Shown here in pieces: positions 30,920 to 38,222 of a DNA stretch of 38,747 nucleotides (the first letter of the stretch is position 1; the number at the start of each line of letters is the position of its first letter). The DNA is from Bacteroidota bacterium (GTDB taxonomy: Bacteria; Bacteroidota; Bacteroidia; Sphingobacteriales; Sphingobacteriaceae). The notes under the pieces were generated by a model. The model was not told the DNA's origin. It saw only the letters and a program-made list of their open reading frames with translations, and ran no database searches. The DNA is taken from positions 1 to 38,747 of the forward strand of contig JABDGE010000031.1 in the NCBI GenBank assembly GCA_013286235.1. The letters are read 5' to 3'. Position numbers and translations under genes: made by a program.

Positions 30920-30927
30920 TATATTTG
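30920..30927 (+). promoter_or_regulatory. -7 element TATATTTG for GH3 gene
   Basis: An exact TAnnTTTG, 21 bases upstream of the ATG at 30949. It overlaps a TTG that would otherwise open a longer frame, and so fixes the start. Confidence 0.5.
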
Positions 30928-30948
30928 AAAAAACCAATTCCAACCTCC

Positions 30949-33366
30949 ATGAAAAAACTGCCACTCCTACTGCCACTGCTGCTTTCTTTGGCACTTCCAC
31001 TGCTACTGACGCAAGCCAGCGCCCAGGAGAAAAGCATTTACCACAAAGGCTGGATAGATTTTAATAAAAACGGGAAAATGGATGTGTTTGAGGATCCCTC
31101 CCAACCGATTGAAAAACGAATTGCCGACCTGCTAAGCCAAATGACCGTTGAAGAAAAAACCTGCCAGCTGGCTACCTTGTATGGCTACAAACGCGTGTTA
31201 AAGGAAGAAATGCCGGCCGCATCCTGGAAGAATGAGGTGTGGAAAGACGGTGTTGCCAATATTGACGAGGAACTGAACAATTTAACGTCTCGTACAGATG
31301 AAGCACCAACACAGTACTCCTACCCTTACAGCAAGCATGCCGCCGCCATCAATACCATCCAAAAATGGTTTGTTGAGGAAACGCGGATGGGTATCCCGGT
31401 CGATTTCACCAACGAAGGCATCCATGGCCTTAACCACGACAGGGCAACATCGCTCCCCGCCCCTATCGGCATCGGCGCTACCTGGGATAAGGCGCTCGTA
31501 AGGCAGGCCGGCGACGTGGTGGGCCGCGAAGCAAGGGCGCTGGGTTATACCAATGTTTACACACCGATACTGGATGTTGCCCGCGACCAGCGCTGGGGCC
31601 GCGTGGTAGAGACTTATGGCGAAAACCCATTTTTAATTGCAGAGCTGGGCAAGCAAATGTGCCTGGGTGTGCAGGAAGAAGGCGCGGCATCAACCCTGAA
31701 GCATTTTGCCGTTTACAGCGTGCCAAAGGGGGGACGGGACGGCGCCGACCGCACCGACCCGCATGTGGCCCCGCGCGAACTTTACCAAATATACCTCTAC
31801 CCTTTCCGCCGGGTAATACAGGAAGCCCATGCATTGGGTGTGATGAGCAGCTATAACGACTGGAACGGTGAACCTGTAACCGGAAGCTATTTCTTTTTGA
31901 CAGAATTGCTCCGGCAAAAATTTGGGTTCAACGGTTATGTAGTGTCGGACAGTGAAGCGGTTGAATACCTGTACAGCAAACACCATGTAGCTAACAGTCC
32001 GGAAGATGCCGTACGCGAGGCATTTGAAGCCGGGTTGAACGTCCGCACCAATTTTACCATGCCCCAAACCTATGTCATGCCGCTAAGGCATTTGTTAGCC
32101 GAAGGCAAAGTATCCATGAAAACGCTGGATTCGCGGGTGGCGGACGTATTGCGCGTAAAATTCAAGCTCGGGCTATTCGACGAACCCTATGTAAAAGACC
32201 CGGCGGCAGCGGATAAGATCGTGCACAACGCCGAAGCAACCGCAATGGGCTTGAAGATGAACCGCGAATCGATGGTGCTGCTCAAAAACGAGAACAACCT
32301 GTTGCCCCTGAACAAATCTGCCATAAAAAACATCCTCGTCACCGGCCCGCTTGCTACTCAAACCAGTTATGCCATCAGCCGCTACGGCCCCTCGCATAAC
32401 CCGGTTACCAGCGTGCTGGAAGGAATAAAAAATTATGTGGGCAGCAGCGCCACTGTGAATTATACCAAAGGCTGCGACATTATCGACGCCACATGGCCCG
32501 AAAGTGAGATCATTGAGACGCCCCTGACCGCGCAGGAACAGGCATCGATCGACTCGGCCGTGGCTTTAGCCAAAAATGCGGATGTGATCATTGCAACCGT
32601 AGGTGAAGGCGTCGACCAGGTGGGCGAAAGCCTGTCGCGCAGCGGATTAAACTTGCCGGGCAGGCAGCTCAAGCTGATACAGGCTTTGCAGGCAACGGGT
32701 AAACCGGTGGTGATGGTGATGATCAACGGGCAGCCCTTAACCGTTAACTGGGAAAACAAATATGTCCCGGCCATCCTGGAAGCCTGGTTCCCGGGGCCGG
32801 AAAGCGGGAGGGTAATTGCCGAAACGCTTTTTGGCGACAATAACCCTGGCGGAAAGCTATCCATCACCTTCCCGAAAACCGTGGGACAAATCGAATTTAA
32901 TTTTCCTTTCAAGCCCGGCTCACAGGCGCCCCAGGGCGGTAAAAACGGATGGGGCAAAACCAGCGTAAACGGCGCGCTTTATCCTTTCGGGTATGGCTTA
33001 AGTTATACTACGTTTGAATGCAGCAACCTGCAGGTATCGCCCGAAAAGGAACACCAGCAGGGCGATGTGGAAGTAACGGTGGACGTTGCCAATACCGGGC
33101 AGCGCGCAGGGGACGGCGTGGTTGAACTGTACCTGAAGCAGGAATTCAGTGATGTGACTACTTATGAGTACGACCTGCGGGGATTTGAACGTGTTCCGCT
33201 TGTACCCGGCGAGAAGAAGACTGTTCATTTCACCCTTCACCCCGACGACCTGGCTATCCTCGATAAAAACATGAACTGGACCGTGGAGCCGGGAAAGTTC
33301 CAGGTGATGATCGGGGCGTCCTCGGACGATATTAAGTTGACGAAGGAGTTTGAGGTGGAGAAGTAG
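30949..33366 (+). CDS. Secreted glycoside hydrolase family 3 (beta-glucosidase/xylosidase type)
   Basis: An 805-residue enzyme. The signal peptide MKKLPLLLPLLLSLALPLLL is unusually rich in Leu-Pro and is coded by a CTGCCACTGCTACTG-like repeat. The GH3 barrel has GKMDVFEDPSQPIEKRI, a substrate-binding DVARDQRWGRVVETYGENPF, KHFAVYSVPKGG, and the nucleophile Asp334 in GYVVSDSEAVEYL. The C-terminal alpha/beta domain is at NILVTGP and VGEGVDQVGE to PGPESGRVIAETLFGDNNPG, and a fibronectin III-like domain follows (VTVDVANTGQRAGDGVVELY). Members cleave terminal beta-glucose, xylose or arabinose from oligosaccharides; which one is open. It precedes a ROK regulator. Confidence 0.92.
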   Translation: MKKLPLLLPLLLSLALPLLLTQASAQEKSIYHKGWIDFNKNGKMDVFEDPSQPIEKRIADLLSQMTVEEKTCQLATLYGYKRVLKEEMPAASWKNEVWKDGVANIDEELNNLTSRTDEAPTQYSYPYSKHAAAINTIQKWFVEETRMGIPVDFTNEGIHGLNHDRATSLPAPIGIGATWDKALVRQAGDVVGREARALGYTNVYTPILDVARDQRWGRVVETYGENPFLIAELGKQMCLGVQEEGAASTLKHFAVYSVPKGGRDGADRTDPHVAPRELYQIYLYPFRRVIQEAHALGVMSSYNDWNGEPVTGSYFFLTELLRQKFGFNGYVVSDSEAVEYLYSKHHVANSPEDAVREAFEAGLNVRTNFTMPQTYVMPLRHLLAEGKVSMKTLDSRVADVLRVKFKLGLFDEPYVKDPAAADKIVHNAEATAMGLKMNRESMVLLKNENNLLPLNKSAIKNILVTGPLATQTSYAISRYGPSHNPVTSVLEGIKNYVGSSATVNYTKGCDIIDATWPESEIIETPLTAQEQASIDSAVALAKNADVIIATVGEGVDQVGESLSRSGLNLPGRQLKLIQALQATGKPVVMVMINGQPLTVNWENKYVPAILEAWFPGPESGRVIAETLFGDNNPGGKLSITFPKTVGQIEFNFPFKPGSQAPQGGKNGWGKTSVNGALYPFGYGLSYTTFECSNLQVSPEKEHQQGDVEVTVDVANTGQRAGDGVVELYLKQEFSDVTTYEYDLRGFERVPLVPGEKKTVHFTLHPDDLAILDKNMNWTVEPGKFQVMIGASSDDIKLTKEFEVEK

Positions 33367-33457
33367 AGGTGGGAATGGTGAATGATTTTGAATACGGAAG
33401 TCGGTCCCGATAGTTATTCTACCGCGTGGACGCAGGTAAGACCATCTTGCAAATCAA

Positions 33458-33497
33458 TGCCTCGTAGAGGCAACCCGTTTGTAGAAATAAACAAAAA
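33458..33497 (+). repeat. Variable-stem hairpin with CCCGTTTGTAGAAATAAAC tail
   Basis: TGCCTC-GTA-GAGGCA (33458-33472), then ACCCGTTTGTAGAAATAAAC. It has the same build as copies in 22521-22801 and 37572-37767, with a different stem sequence. Confidence 0.65.
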
Positions 33498-33507
33498 AGA
33501 ATATTGC

Positions 33508-33523
33508 CCCGCCAGCTGGCGGG
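33508..33523. repeat. 16-bp palindrome CCCGCCAGCTGGCGGG
   Basis: A perfect palindrome sharing the 14-base core CCGCCAGCTGGCGG with 36814-36829. Both are intergenic. Confidence 0.6.
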
Positions 33524-33651
33524 CTACCCAATTCACCAAGCGCAGATCAATCATCACGCATCCCTGCGATACTTGACCGCACTTCAAGACTTTGGCTGCA
33601 AGTTATCCAAAAATCTATTAAATTTACCTCCATCTTAAACCAGCAGGATTG

Positions 33652-34155
33652 ATGATACTACTAAAAGCGGATTTTTTCAGGGTAAAAAAATTAATCTATT
33701 TGCCATTTGTAATTCTTTTGATGGGCTATACACGCAGCTATGCACAGGAGCAGCCGGATACTGCAATTGAACATTTTGTCGTTTACCGGACGGCTGATTA
33801 TAAGCCTTTCCCGGTTTCAGGTAGGGTAATTGGCGTAAACCTCGAAAGCATAAAAGGCGGCCAGGTAATTAATATTTGTTCGGCGGATACGGGCCGAACG
33901 GACGATAATGGTTTCTTTCACTTAAGCGCCGCTGCAGGTGATACCCTTGCTTTTGTGAGCCCAAAATACTCGGCAACCATCGTCGGCGTAAGGTCGCAAA
34001 AAGATAAGTTTAACGTGATTTTGATCAAACGGAAAACGGCTTCGCTCCCACTCGGGTACGCTGAATCGGATTATAATAAAGCAGCTAAGGAAGACAACAA
34101 CCTGCTTAAAATTCTTGAAAAAGATGCAAAGGCGGAAGGGAAGTGGAATTATTGA
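33652..34155 (+). CDS. Small secreted protein with carboxypeptidase-regulatory-like domain
   Basis: A 167-residue protein. The N-terminal FFRVKKLIYLPFVILLMGYT followed by RSYAQEQ is a signal sequence. The mature part has a single CarboxypepD-reg-like fold: FPVSGRVIGVNLESIKGGQV, TGRTDDNGFFHLSAAAGDTL, FVSPKYSATIVGV. In Bacteroidetes such domains front TonB-dependent receptors, but here no receptor follows; the C-terminal 45 residues are charged and helical. The ATG at 33652 is preferred to the TTG before it. Function unknown. Confidence 0.7.
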   Translation: MILLKADFFRVKKLIYLPFVILLMGYTRSYAQEQPDTAIEHFVVYRTADYKPFPVSGRVIGVNLESIKGGQVINICSADTGRTDDNGFFHLSAAAGDTLAFVSPKYSATIVGVRSQKDKFNVILIKRKTASLPLGYAESDYNKAAKEDNNLLKILEKDAKAEGKWNY

Positions 34156-34233
34156 ATGTATAGAATGTTTACGCCGCTTGGTGGTGTGAAAAACATATAT
34201 ATAAACGGTGGAAAAACACCGGATTTTGAAATG

Positions 34234-34241
34234 TAAGTTTG
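34234..34241 (+). promoter_or_regulatory. -7 element TAAGTTTG for ROK gene
   Basis: An exact TAnnTTTG, 18 bases before the ATG at 34260. No clear -33 box. Confidence 0.5.
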
Positions 34242-34259
34242 GCAAATTATCATCCTTAA

Positions 34260-35474
34260 ATGGAAATAAAAAACAAAAACGGAAAGGGTTCGCATTTGAA
34301 GAACATGATCATCAAATGCCTTTATTTTGATAAGGCGATGTCGTGTGCGGAATTGAGCGAGCTTTTTGATAAAAGTATCCCGTCCATCGCTAAGGCGGTA
34401 AATGAACTGATTGAGGAAGGTTTTGTGATCGAGCAGGGGTACGCCCCTTCCAGTGGGGGCCGCAGGCCGCTGATGTATGCCATCAACGCAAGCGCCATGT
34501 ATATCCTGGCGATCGCCATGGATCAGCTCGCTACCCGTATCCAATTGGTCGACCTGCAAAACCACCCGGTGGCAGATATGGAAATGTTTGAGCTGAAACT
34601 GCTGCATAACGACCAGGCGCTCGACCAGCTTGTCGATAAGATCAATGCCTACCTGGCCGAATCGGGCATTCCAAAAGACAAGATAGCCGGGATAGGTATT
34701 GGCATGCCGGGGTTTGTGAACCCGATAAGGGGAGTAAACTATACCTATCTTGATTCCGGTGATAAAACACTGGCCCAGTACATCGCTGACGAGACAGGCC
34801 TGCCGACCTACATCGATAACGACTCGAGCCTGATTGCACTGGCTGAGCAAAAATTCGGGATAGCCAAATCCCAGAAGGAAGTGATGGTGATCAACCTGGG
34901 CTGGGGTATCGGTTTGGGGATGATCGTAAACGGCGAGATATTCAGGGGGCGCAACGGCTTTGCCGGGGAATTCAGCCATATCCCGCTTTCGGAAGACGGG
35001 GCCATGTGCACTTGCGGCAAACGTGGCTGCCTGGAAGCGGAAGCCTCCATGCTGGTGGTATCCAAACAGGCTATCGAGGGCATACAAAAGGGTCGTGTTA
35101 CCAGCTTGAAGCAAATTGATGAGGCGCATTCCAAACAAATGGGCGATGCCATCATGGAAGCCGCCAATAACGGCGACCAGTTTGCCATTGAACTTTTTGC
35201 CGATGCCGGGCACAAGATAGGCAAAGCACTGGCCATCCTGATCCATATCATGAACCCGCAGGCTATCGTACTGAGCGGACGGGGCGCAAAGGTTGGTAAA
35301 ATATTGCTGGCGCCCATTCAGCAGTCGCTGCACAAGTATTGTATTCCTCGGCTTGCAAGAGGGACGGTGCTGCTCATCTCGGAGCTGGGATTTGATGCAG
35401 AATTAGTTGGGGCTGCCGTGCTGGTGATGGAAAATTTTGACAAGGAAGTAAAGGGGCAGGCAGTTAATTCATAA
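34260..35474 (+). CDS. ROK-family transcriptional regulator, NagC/Mlc-like
   Basis: A 404-residue protein with an N-terminal winged helix-turn-helix (MSCAELSELFDKSIPSIAKA, VIEQGYAPSSGGRRPLMYAI) and a ROK sugar-kinase-like domain: GIGIGMPGFVNPIRG, TYIDNDSSLIALAEQKFG, VINLGWGIGLGMIVNGEIFR, and zinc/ROK signature CTCGKRGCLEAEAS near residues 245-258. Such proteins repress sugar genes and respond to a sugar or sugar phosphate. GH3 lies upstream with one gene between them, and ChbG-like/DUF5009 genes lie 31 kb away; which genes it controls is not shown. Confidence 0.88.
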   Translation: MEIKNKNGKGSHLKNMIIKCLYFDKAMSCAELSELFDKSIPSIAKAVNELIEEGFVIEQGYAPSSGGRRPLMYAINASAMYILAIAMDQLATRIQLVDLQNHPVADMEMFELKLLHNDQALDQLVDKINAYLAESGIPKDKIAGIGIGMPGFVNPIRGVNYTYLDSGDKTLAQYIADETGLPTYIDNDSSLIALAEQKFGIAKSQKEVMVINLGWGIGLGMIVNGEIFRGRNGFAGEFSHIPLSEDGAMCTCGKRGCLEAEASMLVVSKQAIEGIQKGRVTSLKQIDEAHSKQMGDAIMEAANNGDQFAIELFADAGHKIGKALAILIHIMNPQAIVLSGRGAKVGKILLAPIQQSLHKYCIPRLARGTVLLISELGFDAELVGAAVLVMENFDKEVKGQAVNS

Positions 35475-35543
35475 TACCCGACAAAATTTTTCTTACGGAA
35501 GTGTACCAGAAAGGAAAATGCCGACGGCCTCCCAAAAAGCCAT

Positions 35544-35999
35544 ATGCAGATAAAAAGAATTCAAGCCGAAGAATACCAACTGGTCGCCTCGCTTTTTGAT
35601 CAATACAGAGTTTTCTATGGCCAGCTATCAAATATTTCATTGGCCGAAGAATTCATCCGGGAGCGGCTGGAACATAACGAATCGGTGATATATGCCGCGA
35701 TTGCAGAGGATGGCGTGCCTGCTGGTTTCACGCAGCTATATCCCCTGATCTCATCGGTAGAAGCGTTCAGAAACTGGCTGCTCAATGACCTTTACGTGGC
35801 TTCGGCCTATCGGAAACAGGGCATCGGCGAAGCGCTGATCCGCGCGGCAATGGAATTTGCGGCATCAAAAGGCGCCTCGTTTATACAGTTGGAAACAGCT
35901 GTCGACAATTACAATGCCCGGCATCTTTACGAAAATATTGGATTTAACTTGCATGAAACCGGTGCTTCATTCTTAACCTACCGCTTTCAGCTTAATTGA
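35544..35999 (+). CDS. GNAT-family N-acetyltransferase
   Basis: A 151-residue single-domain acetyltransferase. Motif A, NDLYVASAYRKQGIGEALIR, holds the acetyl-CoA pyrophosphate loop; motif B is ASFIQLETAVDNYNARHLYE with the tail NIGFNLHETG. The substrate is unknown. It is followed by the HAD gene after 21 bp, so the two are probably cotranscribed. Confidence 0.87.
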   Translation: MQIKRIQAEEYQLVASLFDQYRVFYGQLSNISLAEEFIRERLEHNESVIYAAIAEDGVPAGFTQLYPLISSVEAFRNWLLNDLYVASAYRKQGIGEALIRAAMEFAASKGASFIQLETAVDNYNARHLYENIGFNLHETGASFLTYRFQLN

Positions 36000-36020
36000 C
36001 ACCAGCTTGATAAACTGCAC

Positions 36021-36653
36021 ATGCAAAAGCCAGATGGATTAATTTTCGATATGGACGGAACCCTTTGGGATGCCGTAGCTACCTATGCCCAATCCTGGAA
36101 CGATGTCTTCGGCGAATTAGGTATTGACCTCACCGTAAAACGGAACGATCTTGCGAAAATGGTTGGGTGGGAAGGCAGAAAAGTGATCAGCATTATAATG
36201 CCTGATTTTGACGACGAAAAACGAAAAGAGATCTATGGCCTCGTGAACGAAAAACGTAAAGTTTTAATCCCGCAAACGGGAGGTGTTTTATACGATGGTG
36301 TAAAAGAAGGCTTAAAACAGCTCGCTGAAAAGTACGACCTCTTCATATTGAGCAATTGTGCCAAAGGTATCATTCGCCTGTTTATTGATTGGGCGGGCAT
36401 TGATGAGCATATTAAGGACGAACTGGCCCACGGAGTAAATTTTATGCCTAAAAGCCACAATATCAAACTACTCGCAGATACCCACGGGTTAAAAAACCCT
36501 GTGTATATAGGCGACACCGCCGGCGACGGCGAACAAAGCAGACTGGCGCGCGTGCCGTTTGTTTTTGTGAGCTATGGCTTTGGTGAAACGGACGATTACG
36601 ATCTGAAATTTGACGATTTTCCGTCTTTAACCCAGTACTTCCTGGAATTGTGA
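36021..36653 (+). CDS. HAD-superfamily phosphatase
   Basis: A 210-residue hydrolase of the phosphoglycolate-phosphatase/Gph-like branch. Motif I is LIFDMDGTLWD (nucleophile and general acid Asp), motif II LFILSNCAKG, motif III Lys in FMPKSHN, motif IV VYIGDTAGDGEQ. A helical cap (residues of about 15-85) makes it subclass IA. It dephosphorylates a small phosphorylated metabolite that cannot be named. It lies in a short plus-strand unit with the GNAT gene. Confidence 0.9.
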   Translation: MQKPDGLIFDMDGTLWDAVATYAQSWNDVFGELGIDLTVKRNDLAKMVGWEGRKVISIIMPDFDDEKRKEIYGLVNEKRKVLIPQTGGVLYDGVKEGLKQLAEKYDLFILSNCAKGIIRLFIDWAGIDEHIKDELAHGVNFMPKSHNIKLLADTHGLKNPVYIGDTAGDGEQSRLARVPFVFVSYGFGETDDYDLKFDDFPSLTQYFLEL

Positions 36654-36694
36654 TTGGTTAAAGCCATCCTCTTGAGCTTTTCGTCTCTTCCATA

Positions 36695-36869
36695 TAACTA
36701 AAGTCTAAAAGTTTTACCCGGCAGAGTCTTAATAGTGTGTAAATCTATTTTTTCTCTGTGTTCTCTGTGCTTTCTCTGCGCTCTCTGTGGTTAAAATGCA
36801 CTTCTGAGAGTTATCCGCCAGCTGGCGGACATAAAGCCTTTTATTTCAGACTTCTGTATAACTAAAGTT
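36695..36869. repeat. TATAACTAAAGTCTAAAAG and CACAGAG composite repeat
   Basis: TATAACTAAAGTCTAAAAG (36695-36713), then TTCTCTGTGTTCTCTGTGCT and TTCTCTGCGCTCTCTGTGG (36747-36790), then the palindrome TCCGCCAGCTGGCGGA (36814-36829) and CTTCTGTATAACTAAAG (36850-36866). The opposite-strand counterpart is 28331-28482. Confidence 0.6.
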
Positions 36870-36884
36870 ATTTTTAACGAAATC

Positions 36885-36950
36885 TTCCGGATTACAGAAC
36901 CCTCAGCCGCAGCATCTTCCGGACTTCCGGACTTTCGGACTCCGGACTAA
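36885..36950. repeat. TTCCGGACTTCCGGACTTTC degenerate tandem repeat
   Basis: Tandem copies of a 9-10-base word CTTCCGGA / CTTTCGGA / CTCCGGA, in two patches (36885-36893 and 36916-36950). Confidence 0.55.
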
Positions 36951-37045
36951 TCCGATTCACAATTCCAAACATTAAAATAACCTGCTGACATAGGGCTGTC
37001 ATCGGCGCATTGTTCCTTTGATCATAAATCAAAACAATAAAAGCC

Positions 37046-37543
37046 ATGAACATCATCCCTTTATTATTAAAAGAAATGCATGAGGAAGCAGAAACCACCC
37101 GCAAAATGCTGAGCCGCGTGCCAAATGACAAATACGATTGGGCGCCTCATCCAAAAAGCATGACGGTAAGACGCTTGTCGACCCACATTGCCGAGTTACC
37201 CGGATGGGTGGCCATGGCGCTCACCACATCCGAACTCGATTTTGCCAAAATGGATTATAAGCCGACTGAAATTAATGATACAACCGCCTTGCTGAATGTA
37301 TTTGAGAGATCATATGCCGAAGGGTATTCCCGGCTTGAAAAAGCAAGTGAGCCTGATTTGTTACCCGACTGGACTTTGCGAAATGGCGAAAAGATATACA
37401 GCGTAAGGACAAAATACGAGGTGATCCGGATGTCCTTTTGCCAGATTGTTCACCACCGCGCGCAGCTGGGGGTTTTCCTGCGCCTGCTGGATATTCCAAT
37501 CCCGGGCAGCTATGGGCCAAGCGCTGATGAAGATTTTATGTAG
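37046..37543 (+). CDS. DinB-family protein
   Basis: A 165-residue four-helix DinB/YfiT-type protein. A likely metal-binding His triad is visible in VRRLSTHIAELPGW (His near residue 47) and in QIVHHRAQLGVFLR (two His near residue 136). The core helices are TRKMLSRVPNDKYDWAPHPK and the C-terminal LLDIPIPGSYGPSADE typical of the family. DinB proteins include thiol-dependent transferases; the role of this one is unknown. Confidence 0.87.
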   Translation: MNIIPLLLKEMHEEAETTRKMLSRVPNDKYDWAPHPKSMTVRRLSTHIAELPGWVAMALTTSELDFAKMDYKPTEINDTTALLNVFERSYAEGYSRLEKASEPDLLPDWTLRNGEKIYSVRTKYEVIRMSFCQIVHHRAQLGVFLRLLDIPIPGSYGPSADEDFM

Positions 37544-37571
37544 TAATTCGAATCAAGAGTCAAGTCCGAAG

Positions 37572-37767
37572 GGCTCTTTGGAGCCTAAGACTCTATTTTT
37601 TTCTATAAGCAGGGAACCCCTTTGGGGATTTTAAGTCGGAAAATTTTCAGGGAACCATTTAGGGTGCCACACATAACAGCCACCCCCGTTAGGGGTATCC
37701 TGTTTATAGAAAAGATCAACAAATACTTTGGGCTCCGTAGGTGCCTCCTGTTTGCCGATTTGCTCAC
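37572..37767. repeat. Cluster of variable-stem hairpins, both orientations
   Basis: On the minus strand: CCCC-AAA-GGGG (37627-37617) with tail TTCCCTGCTTATAGAAAAAA, then GGCTC-CAAA-GAGCC (37585-37572). On the plus strand: ACCCC-CGTTA-GGGGT (37682-37696) with tail ATCCTGTTTATAGAAAAGAT, then GGCTCC-GTA-GGTGCC (37731-37745) with tail TCCTGTTTG. Same family as 22521-22801 and 33458-33497. Confidence 0.7.
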
Positions 37768-37924
37768 CGACTTCCCACGCCCGAAAAACATAGACTATGG
37801 AGATACAAGAACCAGCACAAGCAGGTAAATTCCTGCAACTTTGCAGCTAAACAAAGGCCAAACGGTCCAATTCTGCTCATTTAGGCAATTTGTCCATCTC
37901 GCCTGCATTTTCTTGGTTCTTGAC

Positions 37925-38215
37925 CCTTGATCTTCCCCTTTTTATCCCAACCCTTTATCCTGCCACTGCTACTGCTACTGCAACTTTCTCCCTCGCTCTT
38001 GATTCTTGGCTCTTGATCTTTCCCCTTTTATCCCAACCCTTTATCCTGCCACTGCTACTGCCACTGCAACTTTCTCCCTCGCTCTTGGTTCTTGGCTCTT
38101 GATCTTTCCCCTTTTATCCCAACCCTTTATCCTGCCACTGCTACTGCCACTGCAACTTTCTCCCTCGCTCTTGATTCTTTCTCTTGATTCTTGGTTCTTG
38201 GCTCTTGGTTCTTGA
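37925..38215. repeat. Tandem repeat, three units of 86-87 bp
   Basis: Units start at 37925, 38012 and 38098. Each runs CTTGATCTTTCCCCTTTTAT, CCCAACCCTTTATCCTGCCA, CTGCTACTGCCACTGCAACT and TTCTCCCTCGCTCTTGATTC, and a degenerate CTTGATTCTTGGTTCTTGG tail closes the array. Together with the hairpin cluster it fills the 679-bp gap 37544-38222. The open frames across it are repeats, not genes. The words match the 4737-4910 repeat. Confidence 0.85.
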
Positions 38216-38222
38216 TTCGCGT

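Larger units (their letters stand above)
33367..33648. other. Gene-free stretch with hairpin repeats
   Basis: Contains the hairpin-tail repeat at 33458-33497 and the palindrome at 33508-33523. The remainder shows no supported gene. Confidence 0.6.
36654..37045. other. Gene-free stretch with repeats
   Basis: Made up largely of the composite repeat 36695-36869 and the TTCCGGACTTCCGGAC array 36885-36950. The last 90 bp before the DinB gene show no exact -7 element. Confidence 0.6.

Noticed and set aside
30925..30948. Longer GH3 start at a TTG
   Set aside because: The TTG lies inside the exact -7 element, so it would not be transcribed; the ATG at 30949 also begins a clean signal peptide.
34149..35333. 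A 394-codon open frame antisense to the ROK regulator gene
   Set aside because: It mirrors the codon phase of a clearly recognisable ROK protein and its translation shows no family motif; long antisense frames arise from codon bias.
37925..38183. CRISPR-like array
   Set aside because: Units are contiguous near-identical 86-87-bp repeats with no unique spacers, and no cas gene is near.
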